A DNA stretch of 64,000 nt from Bradyrhizobium sp. 141. GTDB taxonomy: Bacteria > Pseudomonadota > Alphaproteobacteria > Rhizobiales > Xanthobacteraceae. Every line of letters starts with the position of its first letter. The first letter of the stretch is position 1. The notes below the pieces were generated by a model. That model worked only from the letters and a program-made list of their open reading frames with translations. It did not search any database and was not told where the DNA came from. The position numbers and the translations under genes were made by a program. Positions 16,414-25,272 of the stretch are shown here, one piece after another. Location: contig NZ_JADPKR010000097.1 in the NCBI RefSeq assembly GCF_023074055.1, forward strand, positions 124,001 to 188,000, read 5' to 3'.

Positions 16414-17628
16414 ATGATGAAACATCTGAGGTGGACGCTTGCGCTGGCCGCAAGCCTGGTGTCCGGCGCGGCAAGCGCCGAGATCTCGGACAATGTCGTG
16501 CGCGTCGGCGTGCTCAACGACATCTCCGGCATTTTCCAGGACACCAACGGCATGGGCTCGGTGGAAGCCGCGCGCATGGCGGCGGAGGATTTCAATGGCG
16601 GCGGCAAAGGCATCAAAGTCGAGATCGTCTATGCCGATCACCAGAACAAGGCCGATGTCGGCAACGCCATTGCGCGCAAATGGCTGGATGTCGAAGGCGT
16701 CGATGCCATCGTCGACGTGCCGAATTCGGCGGTCGGTCTGTCCATCAACACGCTGCTGCGCGACAGCCGCATGACCTTCCTGGCCTCCTCGACCGCAAGC
16801 TCCGATCTCACCGGCAAGGCCTGTTCGCCCAACACCATCCAGTGGGTCAACGACGCCTGGGCGACCGGCAACACCACGGCAGCCGCGATGATGTCACGCG
16901 GCGGCAAGGACTGGTATTTCCTCACGGTCGATTACGCGCTGGGCAAGGGCATCGAGGCGGAGGCGCAGAAATACATCGAAGGACACGGCGGCAAGGTGCT
17001 GGGCTCCTCGAAACATCCGCTCGGCACCTCCGACTTCGCCTCCTTCCTGTTGCAGGCGCAGGGTTCGAAGGCACAGGTGATCGGCCTTGCCAACGCCGGC
17101 GGTGACACCATCAACGCCGTGAAGCAGGCCGCCGAGTTCGGCATCCAGCAGAACGGACAGAGGCTCGTCGCCTTCCTGCTCTTCATCAACGACATCCACG
17201 GCATGGGCATCAAGGTCGCGCAGGGCCTCCAGCTCATGGAAGCCTTCTACTGGGACATGAACGACGACACCCGCGCCTTTGCCAAGCGGTTCGCCGCGCG
17301 TCCGGGCATGAACGGCAAGATGCCGAGCGGCAACCAGGCCGGCGTCTATGCCTCGACGCTCGCTTATCTCAACGCGGTTGCCGCCACCGGCAGCGACAAT
17401 GCCAAGGGCGCCGTGCCCGAGATGAAGAAGTTCAGGGGCAAGGACAAGCTGTTCGGCGACACCACCATCCGCCAGGACGGCCGCGTCGTGCATCCGATGT
17501 ACCTGTTCGAGGTGAAGAAGCCGGACGAGTCGAAATATCCCTACGACTATTACAAGCTGGTCTCGACCATCCCCGCGGAGCAGGCGTTCCGCCCGCTGGC
17601 GGAAGGTGGGTGTGAGCTGGTGAAGTAG
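16414..17628 (+). CDS. ABC transporter substrate-binding protein, LivK/type I fold, probable aromatic acid binder
   Basis: 404 residues with an N-terminal signal peptide (charged MMKHLR, hydrophobic core, cut near SAASAE about residue 23-24) and the two-lobed Peripla_BP_6 fold (VVRVGVLNDISGIFQDTNG near the start). GGGAGGG precedes the tandem ATGs at 16414/16417. It is 52 bp behind the ferredoxin gene in the P450 operon, so a methoxy- or hydroxybenzoate ligand is likely. It has no permease or ATPase genes beside it and must share a LivHMGF set encoded elsewhere, possibly one of the two in this window. A family A repeat follows its stop. Confidence 0.85.
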   Translation: MMKHLRWTLALAASLVSGAASAEISDNVVRVGVLNDISGIFQDTNGMGSVEAARMAAEDFNGGGKGIKVEIVYADHQNKADVGNAIARKWLDVEGVDAIVDVPNSAVGLSINTLLRDSRMTFLASSTASSDLTGKACSPNTIQWVNDAWATGNTTAAAMMSRGGKDWYFLTVDYALGKGIEAEAQKYIEGHGGKVLGSSKHPLGTSDFASFLLQAQGSKAQVIGLANAGGDTINAVKQAAEFGIQQNGQRLVAFLLFINDIHGMGIKVAQGLQLMEAFYWDMNDDTRAFAKRFAARPGMNGKMPSGNQAGVYASTLAYLNAVAATGSDNAKGAVPEMKKFRGKDKLFGDTTIRQDGRVVHPMYLFEVKKPDESKYPYDYYKLVSTIPAEQAFRPLAEGGCELVK

Positions 17629-17657
17629 CTGTAGCTGTTGCGGCGAGCACTGCTGCA

Positions 17658-17793
17658 CCCCTCCCCTTGCGGGAGAGGGTGGCTTCGCGAAAGCGAAGCC
17701 GGGTGAGGGGTTCTCTCCTCACGGACGATCTCGCGAGTTGAGAGAACCCCTCATCCGGCGCTTCGCGCCACCTTCTCCCGCAAGGGGAGAAGG
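17658..17793. repeat. Palindromic repeat, family A
   Basis: Arms CCCTCCCCTTGCGGGAGAGG and CTCCCGCAAGGGGAGAAGG, with inner GGTGAGGGGTTCTCTC / GAGAGAACCCCTCATCC. It separates the convergent binding-protein and NADH dehydrogenase genes, the position of a two-way terminator. Confidence 0.8.
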
Positions 17794-17802
17794 AAGAAAA
17801 GG

Positions 17803-19065
17803 CTACACCACCTTGCTTGACCCCTGCGTGATCAGCCGCGCCGCCCGCTGATCTCGGGCGTAGATCCAGAGCCAGCTGAGCGCAACGCTGAGACGGTGGC
17901 GAAGGCCGATCAGGAAGTAGATGTGGGCGATGCCCCAGATCCACCACGCGATCGTTCCGCGCAGCTTGAAGCGGCCGAAGTCGATGACGGCTAGCCGCTT
18001 GCCGATCTGGGCGAGGCTGCCGGCGTGCTTGTAGCGGAATGGGCCGGTCGCAGCACCGCGCAGGCGGGCCTTGATGGTCTCGGCGACGTGACGGCCCTGC
18101 TGCTTCGCGGCCGGCGCGATGCCCGGCACCGGCTTGCCCTCCCAGGCGTCGATGCTGATGGTGTCGCCGATCGCGAAGATCTCGGGATGGCCAGGGATGG
18201 TCAGGTCGGCCTCGACCTGCACGCGTCCGGCGCGATCGCTGGGTGCGCCCAGCCACTCGGCGGCAGGCGAGGCGCGGACGCCGGCGGCCCAGATCCGTGT
18301 TTTTGCCTCGAGCAGTCTGCCGCCGAACACCACACCCTCCCGATTGATCTCGGTCACGGCCTGTCCGAGCACGACCTCGACGCCGATCTTCTCTAGCGAC
18401 TCCTGCGCATAGGCCGAGAGATCGTCGGCAAAGCCCGCGAGCACGCGCGGCCCCGCCTCGATCAGCACCACGCGCGCCTTGGTCGTGTCGATGTTGCGGA
18501 AATCGCCGGGCAAGGTGTGGTGCGCCATCTCCGCGATGGTGCCGGCGAGCTCGACGCCCGTCGGGCCGGCACCGACGATGACGAAGGTCAGCCGCGCCGC
18601 GCGCTTTCCCGGGTCGGTCTCGCGCTCGGCGCGCTCGAATGCCACCAGGATGTGCCGGCGCAGCGTGGTGCCGTCCTCCAGCGTCTTCAGGCCGGGCGCC
18701 CATTGCTCCCATTCGTCGTGGCCGAAATAGGCGTGACGCGCGCCGGTCGCCAGCACCAGCGTGTCGTAAGGCACCTCGCTTCCGTCGTCGATCAGCACGC
18801 AGCGCCTTGCCGCATCGACGCCGCTGACAGTCGCGAACAGCGTCGTCACCTCCGGTCTGTCGCGCATGAGATGGCGGATCGGCCAGGCGATCTCGCTGGT
18901 CGCGAGCGAGGCGGTCGCGACCTGATACAGCAGCGGCTGAAACAGATGATGGTTGCGGCGGTCGATCAGCGTGATCTCGACCGGGATGCCTGCCAACCGG
19001 TAGGTCGCCTCCAGTCCACCAAAGCCGGCCCCGACGATGACGACGCGATGCGGTGTCGTGGTCAT
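17803..19065 (-). CDS. ndh: Type II NADH dehydrogenase / NAD(P)/FAD-dependent oxidoreductase
   Basis: 420 residues with two Rossmann motifs: FAD site VIVGAGFGGLEA at the N-terminus and NAD site FVIVGAGPTGVELAG near 165, plus LVLATGARHAYFGHDEWEQWAPGLK and AIGDTI (FAD second motif). The C-terminal ~60 residues (AWWIWGIAHIYFLIGLRHRLSVALSWLWIYARDQRAARLI) are the hydrophobic/amphipathic membrane anchor of NDH-2. It transfers electrons from NADH to quinone without pumping protons. The ATG at 19065 follows GAGGG; a start 36 bp upstream is less likely. An inverted repeat ATTGGAC-N6-GTCCAAT (19112-19131) 47 bp upstream may control it. Confidence 0.85.
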   Translation of the reverse strand: MTTTPHRVVIVGAGFGGLEATYRLAGIPVEITLIDRRNHHLFQPLLYQVATASLATSEIAWPIRHLMRDRPEVTTLFATVSGVDAARRCVLIDDGSEVPYDTLVLATGARHAYFGHDEWEQWAPGLKTLEDGTTLRRHILVAFERAERETDPGKRAARLTFVIVGAGPTGVELAGTIAEMAHHTLPGDFRNIDTTKARVVLIEAGPRVLAGFADDLSAYAQESLEKIGVEVVLGQAVTEINREGVVFGGRLLEAKTRIWAAGVRASPAAEWLGAPSDRAGRVQVEADLTIPGHPEIFAIGDTISIDAWEGKPVPGIAPAAKQQGRHVAETIKARLRGAATGPFRYKHAGSLAQIGKRLAVIDFGRFKLRGTIAWWIWGIAHIYFLIGLRHRLSVALSWLWIYARDQRAARLITQGSSKVV

Positions 19066-19375
19066 GATGTACCCTCGAATCTCGCTGCTCCACATTCCCA
19101 TTTAAGTGCCGATTGGACGCTGCGGTCCAATAGCTGTCATCAATCGCCGCATAGGCCGAATGTATCGATCAGGCGCGAAAAAGCGCCGCAGCCTTGCCGG
19201 AGCCTTGGCCGAAGTATGTAGAATTATATTTCTTGCCATCGCCAAGGGGGGCGAAATATGGTGCAGGGGCAGGCGCTGAGCCATTGGCGGCTCGATGGAT
19301 TTTGCGTTCAATAGAGACGACCCGGGGCGGCGATCACCCCGCTTGCGGGCTCAATAATAAAGGAGGGGAGTGGTT
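19066..19375. promoter_or_regulatory. Divergent intergenic region with inverted repeat
   Basis: 310 bp between the NADH dehydrogenase and CouP-like genes. It holds ATTGGAC-N6-GTCCAAT at 19112-19131, a possible weak promoter TTGCCG (19194-19199)/TAGAAT (19219-19224) for the plus strand, and a tiny frame of 18 residues (ATG 19258) behind GGGGGG that might be a leader. The AGGAGGGG site at 19361-19368 belongs to the next gene. No longer gene is seen. Confidence 0.4.
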
Positions 19376-20548
19376 ATGAGGACGGCATTCTGGCTGGCGG
19401 GCGCAGCGGCGCTGGTGCTGGCAAATCAGGCATTCGCCGGCGACACCATCAAGATCGGTTTCGTCTCGACCTTCAGCGGCCCGACCGCCGTGATCGGCAA
19501 CGACATGCGCAACTCCTTCGAGCTCGCGCTGGACCACATGGGCCGCAAGATGGACGGCAAGCCGGTCGAGGTCATCTACGAGGATGACGGGCAGAAGCCC
19601 GATGTCGGCAAGCAGAAGACCGAGAAGCTGGTGCAGTCGGACAAGGTCGACTTCATCGTCGGCTACATCTGGTCGAACGTGCTTTTGGCGTCGCTGAAGA
19701 CGGCCGTCGACTCGCAGACCTTCCTGATCTCGGCCAATGCCGGTCCGTCGCAGCTCGCCGGCGAGCTCTGCTCGCCTTACGTGTTTTCGACCTCCTGGCA
19801 GAACGACCAGACGCCGCAGGCAATGGGCCTCTACATGAACCAGAAGGGCGTCAAGAGCGTGTTCCTGATCGGACCGAACTACGCGGCCGGCAAGGACATG
19901 CTCGCGGGCGTGAAGAACACCTTCAAGGGCGAGGTCAAGGGCGAGGAATATACGGTCTGGCCGAGCCAGCTCGACTTCTCGGCCGAGCTCTCCAAGGCGC
20001 GCGCCTCGGGCGCCGAGTCGATCTTCGTGTTCTATCCCGGCGCTGCCGGCGTGCAGTTCCTCAACCAATATGTGCAGGCGGGCCTGAAGAGCACGATGCC
20101 GCTCTATACGGCGTTCACGGTCGACGAGCTGTCGCTGCCGCTGCAGAAGGAGAACGCGCTCGGCGTTCCCGGCGCGCAGGAATGGGTCAACGACCTCCCC
20201 AACGAGCAGAACAAGCGCTTCGTCGCCGACTACCGCAAGAAGTACACCGGCCTGCGTCCGACCTATTACGGCGCGCAATCCTACGACGCCGCCCAGCTTA
20301 TCAACAGCGCGGTGGTCGCGGTGAAGGGCGACACCAGCAAGAAGGACGCGATGAAGGCCGAGATGGAGAAGGCCAACTTCAAGTCGCTGCGCGGCGCGTT
20401 CAAATACGGCAACAACCACATCCCGGTGCAGAGCTTCTATCTGCAGGACGTCGTGAAGGACGCCGAAGGCCAGCTCGCGCTGAAGACGGTCGCGACCATC
20501 GTCGAGAACGACCAGGATCGCTTCCACGACAAGTGCAAGATGAAGTAG
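19376..20548 (+). CDS. CouP-like ABC transporter substrate-binding protein
   Basis: 390 residues: signal peptide cut near NQAFAG, then a type I periplasmic fold beginning DTIKIGFVSTFSGPTAVIGN. Segments EVIYEDDGQKPDVGKQKTEKL, VGYIWSNVLLASLKTAVDS and ALGVPGAQEWVNDLPNEQNK closely resemble, from memory, the R. palustris protein CouP, which binds p-coumarate and related phenylpropenoids. AGGAGGGG stands 8 bp before the ATG at 19376; an in-frame GTG lies 6 bp upstream. Like the 16414-17628 protein it has no transporter genes adjacent. Together with the feruloyl-CoA synthase at 11971 it suggests hydroxycinnamate uptake and use; the ligand is inferred by similarity. Confidence 0.82.
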   Translation: MRTAFWLAGAAALVLANQAFAGDTIKIGFVSTFSGPTAVIGNDMRNSFELALDHMGRKMDGKPVEVIYEDDGQKPDVGKQKTEKLVQSDKVDFIVGYIWSNVLLASLKTAVDSQTFLISANAGPSQLAGELCSPYVFSTSWQNDQTPQAMGLYMNQKGVKSVFLIGPNYAAGKDMLAGVKNTFKGEVKGEEYTVWPSQLDFSAELSKARASGAESIFVFYPGAAGVQFLNQYVQAGLKSTMPLYTAFTVDELSLPLQKENALGVPGAQEWVNDLPNEQNKRFVADYRKKYTGLRPTYYGAQSYDAAQLINSAVVAVKGDTSKKDAMKAEMEKANFKSLRGAFKYGNNHIPVQSFYLQDVVKDAEGQLALKTVATIVENDQDRFHDKCKMK

Positions 20549-20563
20549 CCACAAGCGACGTTG

Positions 20564-20711
20564 CCCCTTCTCCCCTTGTGGGAGAAGGTGGCGCGAAGCG
20601 CCGGATGAGGGGTATCTCTCCGCGGAAAAATTCTATCGCGTGCGCGGAGAGAGACCCCTCACCCGTCTCGCCGCTTTGCGGCGAGCCACCCTCTCCCACA
20701 AGGGGAGAGGG
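20564..20711. repeat. Palindromic repeat, family A
   Basis: Arms CCCCTTCTCCCCTTGTGGGA and CTCCCACAAGGGGAGAGGG with inner TCTCTCCGCG / CGCGGAGAGAG. It lies after the CouP-like gene, next to a family B copy. Confidence 0.8.
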
Positions 20712-20717
20712 AAATAT

Positions 20718-20811
20718 CGTAGGGTGGGCAAAGCGAAGCGTGCCCACCATTCGCACCGCATAATTGGGGAGGTGGTGGGCACGGCGCAAGCGCGCCTTTG
20801 CCCACCCTACG
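20718..20811. repeat. Palindromic repeat, family B, followed by a family A remnant
   Basis: Begins CGTAGGGTGGGCAAAG and ends CAAAGGCG-complement CCCACCCTACG, inner arms CGTGCCCACCA / TGGTGGGCACG. From 20818 to 20855 a fragment GCGGAGAGAAACCC...GGGGAGAGG looks like a leftover half of another family A element. No gene lies in the 20549-20858 gap. Confidence 0.75.
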
Positions 20812-20858
20812 ATTCCGGACTCGCGGAGAGAAACCCTTTCCACATGGGGAGAGGATCG

Positions 20859-22730
20859 TTACACCCTTGGCATGCTCGCAGGCCGCACCTCTCGAGCCTG
20901 CGCCGCCAGCCTGATCCCGGCATTGGCGGCACCGAACCCCTGATAGTTTCGCCGCTCGACGATCTCGAAAAAGAAGCGCTCGTCGAAGATGTGGGTGTAG
21001 ACCTGGAAGAACTCGCCGTCGCCCTCGCGGTCGTAGAGGATGTGATTGGCGCGCAGCTGCGCCATCAGCTCCGGCGCGAGGTCATATTTGGCTTCGATGT
21101 CGTCGTAGTAGTTATCGGGGATGTCCAGGAAATCCGCGCCGCGCTGGCGCATTGCCGCAACGGTCGCGAAGATGTCTTTGCACGCGAACGCGACGTGCTG
21201 CACGCCTGAGCCAAAAAACTCCGAGATGAAGCGCGCCGGCAGGGTGCGGTTGGCGGAGGAGCCGTTGAGCACGAAACGCAGGCTCTGGTCTGCGTTGACG
21301 ATGGCTTGGCTCTGCACGAGACCTCTGGGGTCGGCGATCTCCATCTGCGGCAGCCGCGTCAGGTCGAGAATGCCGGTGTAGAACAGCAGCCAGGACAGCA
21401 TCTCGTCATAGGGCATCGACTGCGCGATGTGATCGACCGCGAGCAGAGCGTCCGCGCCCGCATCGCTCGCAACAGGCTCGAAGTCGGTGTCCCAGTTCTT
21501 GCCGGCCTGGTCGAGAAAATAGAGCAGGCTGCCGCCGACGCCATGGATCGCGGGTATCTCCAATTCGCCCGGCCCGACCGGCTGGTAAAAGGTACGCGCC
21601 TTCAGCGTCTCGGCACGCTGCATGGCAAGGCCCGCATTGTCGACATCGAGCGCAATCGCGCAAACGCCGGGGCCGTGCGTGACATAGTGGGAATGGGCAA
21701 AGCCGTCGGTCTCGCTATTGATGACGAGCTCGACCTTGCCCTGCGACCAGCGCTCCACTGCCTTGCTGCGATGCGCGCCGGTCTTGCGGAAGCCAAGTTG
21801 CGAAAACAAGTGGGCGAGCTCGCCGGCTTTGGTCTCGTTGACGGCAAACTCGACGAACCCGGTGCCGCGACTCTTCGCCTTCGGCGCCAGCGGCTCGCGG
21901 ATGAGCTTCGGCCAGTCCGGCGCAAGCTGGTCCTCCAGCAGGATCAGCGAGCGCAGGCCGTCGATGGCGGTCTGCGCGGTCGAGCCGGCGCGGAACTGGT
22001 CGTTGAAGATCTCCAGCGACAGCGGCCCGGCATAGCCGGTTGCCGCGATCGCCGCCATGAACTCGTCGACCGGCAGATCGCCCTGGCCGGGAAACGAACG
22101 GAAGTGCCGGCTCCAGGACAGGATGTCGAGCGCGAGCTTCGGCGCGTCCGCAAGCTGCACCAGAAAGATCTTGTCGCCGGGGATCGAGGCCATCGCACCC
22201 GTCGGAAAGCCCGGTGCCAAGGCGTGAAAGCTGTCGAGGATGATTCCGATCGCGGGGTGATCGGCGCGGCGCACGATCTCCCAGGCATCGCGATAGTCGT
22301 TGACATGGCGTCCCCAGGCCAATGCCTCGTAGCCGACGCGCAAGGAGCGCTTGGCCGCGCGTTCGCCCAGCTCGCGAAAATCGTCGGCGGCTCGGTCGAT
22401 GCCGCCGAGCGAGGCGGGCGAGACGTTGGAGCAGATCAGCAAGAGATCAGTGCCGAGCTCCTGCATCAAATCGAACTTGCGTTCCGCGCGAGCAAAATTG
22501 CGCGCGCGCTGCGGCTCGGGCATGCCTTCGAAATCGCGGAACGGCTGGAACGCGCAGATCTCGAGATTGAGGTCCTTGCACAGCTGTGCCACCTCGCGCG
22601 GGCCTGAGCCGAACGACAGCAGATCGTTCTCGAAGATCTCGACCGCGTCGAAGCCTGCGGCCGCGATGGCGCGGAGCTTTTCGTCGAGAGCGCCTGAGAG
22701 AGAGACGGTGGCGATCGAACGCTTGTTCAT
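20859..22730 (-). CDS. quiC: 3-dehydroshikimate dehydratase fused to an HPPD-like (VOC) domain
   Basis: 623 residues in two parts. Residues ~1-270 form an AP-endonuclease-2-like TIM barrel; E135, D166, Q192 and E240 fit the metal ligands of AsbF/QuiC-type dehydratases that turn 3-dehydroshikimate into protocatechuate. Residues ~290-610 resemble 4-hydroxyphenylpyruvate dioxygenase: an N-terminal VOC half (FVEFAVNE) and a C-terminal half with a complete candidate 2-His-1-Glu set, H434 (AVDHIAQ), H512 (VQHVAFA) and E589 (FFFEIVERR...QGFG). Such fusions (QuiC1/QsuB) are known; the C-terminal domain's chemistry is often unclear. It ends the minus-strand operon and overlaps the preceding gene by ATGA, in line with a shikimate/quinate to protocatechuate route. 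Confidence 0.86.
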   Translation of the reverse strand: MNKRSIATVSLSGALDEKLRAIAAAGFDAVEIFENDLLSFGSGPREVAQLCKDLNLEICAFQPFRDFEGMPEPQRARNFARAERKFDLMQELGTDLLLICSNVSPASLGGIDRAADDFRELGERAAKRSLRVGYEALAWGRHVNDYRDAWEIVRRADHPAIGIILDSFHALAPGFPTGAMASIPGDKIFLVQLADAPKLALDILSWSRHFRSFPGQGDLPVDEFMAAIAATGYAGPLSLEIFNDQFRAGSTAQTAIDGLRSLILLEDQLAPDWPKLIREPLAPKAKSRGTGFVEFAVNETKAGELAHLFSQLGFRKTGAHRSKAVERWSQGKVELVINSETDGFAHSHYVTHGPGVCAIALDVDNAGLAMQRAETLKARTFYQPVGPGELEIPAIHGVGGSLLYFLDQAGKNWDTDFEPVASDAGADALLAVDHIAQSMPYDEMLSWLLFYTGILDLTRLPQMEIADPRGLVQSQAIVNADQSLRFVLNGSSANRTLPARFISEFFGSGVQHVAFACKDIFATVAAMRQRGADFLDIPDNYYDDIEAKYDLAPELMAQLRANHILYDREGDGEFFQVYTHIFDERFFFEIVERRNYQGFGAANAGIRLAAQAREVRPASMPRV

Positions 22731-23785
22731 GCAGCTTGCTCCATGATCCGGCCCGGCGATACTTTTTGGCCCGTGCGCGCAGCCTCGCTGACGGCCTCGA
22801 CGACAGCGAGCGTGCCCATCGCGTCTTCGACGGAGATCAGCGGCTGCTCGCGGCCCGCGATCACCGCGAGAAAATGCCGGAGCTGTTCGACGAGCGGATC
22901 GTAAGCCGAGAATGCGACGGGCTCGCGAACCAGCGGCTCATGCCAGCCGGGATCTTGTCGATACGACCACAGCTCCATGGTCGGCACCGACAGCGAACCA
23001 TTGGTGCCGGCGAAGACGTAGCAGGGCTGGTCCTGCCTGGGATAGACCGCGTTCTCGCCGGCGGTCAGCTCCCAGCTCCACGGCGCCGGCGTCGCATCCG
23101 ACACCGTCACGGTTCCGAGTGCGCCATTGGCAAAGCGCAACAGGAGGGCGGCCGTGTCCTCAACCGCGAAGCCGCGCACCTTGTTCGAGGTCAGCGCTTG
23201 AACTTCGACGATCTCGCCGCAAACGAAGCGAAGATTGTCGATGTCGTGGATGAGATTGATCAGCAGCGGCCCGCCGCCTTGCTCCCGCCGCCATGCGACT
23301 TCGAAATAGTCGTCGGGCTTCTTCAGCAGCCAGAGTCCCACCACTGCGGTGAGTTGGCCAAGCTTGCCGCCCGCCACGGTCTCGCGTGCGGCCTTGATGA
23401 TGGGATTGTGTCGCCGGTGGTGGCCGACCAGCATCGGCACGCCGGTACGTTTCACGGCTGCGCACAGGCGCTGTGCGGTGGCAACCGTCTCGGTCACCGG
23501 CTTCTCGATCAAGGCCGGCACGCCCGCCTCAGTGCAGTCGAGTGCCATCGGCAAATGCAGCGTGTTGGGCGAGGCGATGATCAGACCGTCCGGCCTCTCC
23601 TGCGCCAGCAATGCGCGATGGTCCGCGTAGCAGGGCGCGTTGCGCGCCAGCGCATACTCCTTCGCGGCGGGCGATGGATCGGCGATGCCGGCGAGCACGC
23701 AATCCTTGGAGGACTCGATCAATTCAATGTGGCGGCGGCCGATCAGGCCGGCCCCGGCAACGGCGATGCGCATTTTCGCGTTCAT
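22727..23785 (-). CDS. Gfo/Idh/MocA-family NAD(P)-dependent oxidoreductase
   Basis: 352 residues. N-terminal Rossmann fold with GAGLIGRRHIELI, then the family hallmark EKPV (VPALIEKPVTE, ~residue 95) whose Lys is catalytic, and a C-terminal alpha/beta substrate domain with HRRHNP and HDIDNLRF (the second His/Asp region). The ATG at 23785 overlaps the preceding ATPase gene by 4 bp, and its end overlaps the dehydratase by 4 bp, so all are translationally coupled. It most likely oxidises a polyhydroxylated cyclohexane carboxylate (quinate/shikimate type) or a related sugar acid imported by the adjacent transporter; the exact substrate cannot be read from sequence. Confidence 0.85.
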   Translation of the reverse strand: MNAKMRIAVAGAGLIGRRHIELIESSKDCVLAGIADPSPAAKEYALARNAPCYADHRALLAQERPDGLIIASPNTLHLPMALDCTEAGVPALIEKPVTETVATAQRLCAAVKRTGVPMLVGHHRRHNPIIKAARETVAGGKLGQLTAVVGLWLLKKPDDYFEVAWRREQGGGPLLINLIHDIDNLRFVCGEIVEVQALTSNKVRGFAVEDTAALLLRFANGALGTVTVSDATPAPWSWELTAGENAVYPRQDQPCYVFAGTNGSLSVPTMELWSYRQDPGWHEPLVREPVAFSAYDPLVEQLRHFLAVIAGREQPLISVEDAMGTLAVVEAVSEAARTGQKVSPGRIMEQAA

Positions 23786-24519
23786 GCCGCGCTCTCCTCC
23801 ATGGCGCCGCCGAGGAAGAGCTGGCCGATGCGGGGATCGTTCAGGATGCGCTTGGCGTCGTCGACCATGCGGGTCTGGCCGAGCTCGAGCACGATACCGA
23901 TGTCGGAGATTTCCAGCGCCGAGCGCGCGTTCTGCTCGATCATCAGGATCGTGACGCCGCGGTCGCGCAAACTCTTGAGGATGTCGAAGGTCTGCTGCAC
24001 CATCAGCGGCGACAGGCCGATCGAGGGCTCGTCGATCAGCACCAGCTTCGGCTCGAGCAGCAGCGAGCGGGCGATCTCGAGCTGCTTCTGCTCGCCGCCG
24101 GACAGTGTGGAAGCCTGCTGCGTCGATTTCCGCCGCAGCGCCGGGAATAGGTCCAGCGCGGCTTCGATCCGCCCGGGGAGGTCGAGACCCTTCCCGGCAG
24201 CGACGCCGCCAAGCTCGATATTGTGGCGCACGGACAGTTCGGGAAAGATGTTGCGGCCCTGCGGAACGTAGCAGATGCCGGCATTGAGCAGCGCGCGCTG
24301 GCTCAAATTGGTGACGTCGCGGCCGGCGAAGCTGATCTTGCCCTCGCGCGGCTTCAACAGGCCGAAGATCGCCTTGAACACGGTGGATTTGCCGGCGCCG
24401 TTCGGGCCGATGATGGTGGTGATGGTCGCCTGCGGCACGGCGAAGGTCGTGCCGTTCAGGATTGTCATCTTGCCGTAGCCGCCGACGAGATTGTGAACCG
24501 AGAGGATCGGATCGCTCAT
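23782..24519 (-). CDS. livF: Branched-chain-type ABC transporter ATPase LivF
   Basis: 245 residues with Walker A GPNGAGKST (~39-47), Q-loop, signature LSGGEQKQLEIARSL and Walker B KLVLIDEPSIGLSPLM, then the LivF-type ILMIEQNARSALEISD. One of the two ATPases of the importer encoded by 23782-28473; it overlaps the oxidoreductase start by 4 bp and follows livG by 9 bp. Context points to shikimate/quinate-type or other alicyclic/aromatic acid transport instead of leucine. Confidence 0.88.
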   Translation of the reverse strand: MSDPILSVHNLVGGYGKMTILNGTTFAVPQATITTIIGPNGAGKSTVFKAIFGLLKPREGKISFAGRDVTNLSQRALLNAGICYVPQGRNIFPELSVRHNIELGGVAAGKGLDLPGRIEAALDLFPALRRKSTQQASTLSGGEQKQLEIARSLLLEPKLVLIDEPSIGLSPLMVQQTFDILKSLRDRGVTILMIEQNARSALEISDIGIVLELGQTRMVDDAKRILNDPRIGQLFLGGAMEESAA

Positions 24520-24528
24520 GTTGGCTTC

Positions 24529-25272
24529 CTAATGTCCGAGATAGGCTTCGATCACGGCGGGGTTCTTGCGCACCTCGTCCGGCCGTCCCATCGCCAGCAC
24601 CTTGCCTTCCGCCATGACCATCACGCGCGAGCACAGCGACATCACGAATTCCATGTTGTGCTCGATCACGACGAAGGTGGCGTTCTTCTCACGGTTGATC
24701 GCGACGAGGCGCTCCTTCAAATCCGCCAGCATGGACGGGTTGACGCCGCCCGCGGGCTCGTCGAGCAGCACCAGGCGCGGGCCGCCCATGAAGGCCATGG
24801 CGGCGTCGAGCAGCTTCTGCTGGCCATAGGAGAGGCCGCCGGCCGGTTCGTCGGCGAGATGATCGAGCTTGAAGAAGCCGATCATCTGGTTGGCGGCGTC
24901 GGTGAGCCCGGCATCGGAGCGGCCGACGAGGCGAGAGGCCATGTTGCCCTGGTGCTCCTGTCCGGCGAGGATCAGGTTCTCGCGCACCGAGAGTTTTGGG
25001 AAGACCTGAAGGAGCTGGAAGGTGCGGCTGACGCCGAGCTTGTTGAGTTCGGCGGGGCGCAGGCCCGTGACGAGCTTGCCGTCGAGCTTGACCTCGCCGC
25101 CCGATGGCGTGAGCTGGCCGAGGATGCAGTTGAACAGGGTCGACTTGCCGCAGCCGTTCGGCCCGATCAGGCCGAGGATCTCGCCTTCGCGCACGTCGAA
25201 GGAAACTCCGTCGACGGCGCTGATGCCGCCAAAGTTCTTCTTGATGTCGGTGACTTCGAGGACTGCACTCAT
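24529..25272 (-). CDS. livG: Branched-chain-type ABC transporter ATPase LivG
   Basis: 247 residues; Walker A GPNGCGKST (~36-44), signature LSYGQQKLLDAAMAF and Walker B RLVLLDEPAGGVNPSM, ending in the LivG-type VIEHNMEFVMSLCSRVMVMAEGK. The ATG at 25272 overlaps livM by 4 bp (ATGA), which decides the start over longer frames that would run into the permease gene. Acts with LivF to drive the importer. Confidence 0.88.
   Translation of the reverse strand: MSAVLEVTDIKKNFGGISAVDGVSFDVREGEILGLIGPNGCGKSTLFNCILGQLTPSGGEVKLDGKLVTGLRPAELNKLGVSRTFQLLQVFPKLSVRENLILAGQEHQGNMASRLVGRSDAGLTDAANQMIGFFKLDHLADEPAGGLSYGQQKLLDAAMAFMGGPRLVLLDEPAGGVNPSMLADLKERLVAINREKNATFVVIEHNMEFVMSLCSRVMVMAEGKVLAMGRPDEVRKNPAVIEAYLGH

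Noticed and set aside
22727..24634. Extended 635-codon version of the Gfo/Idh/MocA gene
   Set aside because: The extension reads through livF in the wrong frame; the 4-bp overlap with livF fixes the start at 23785.
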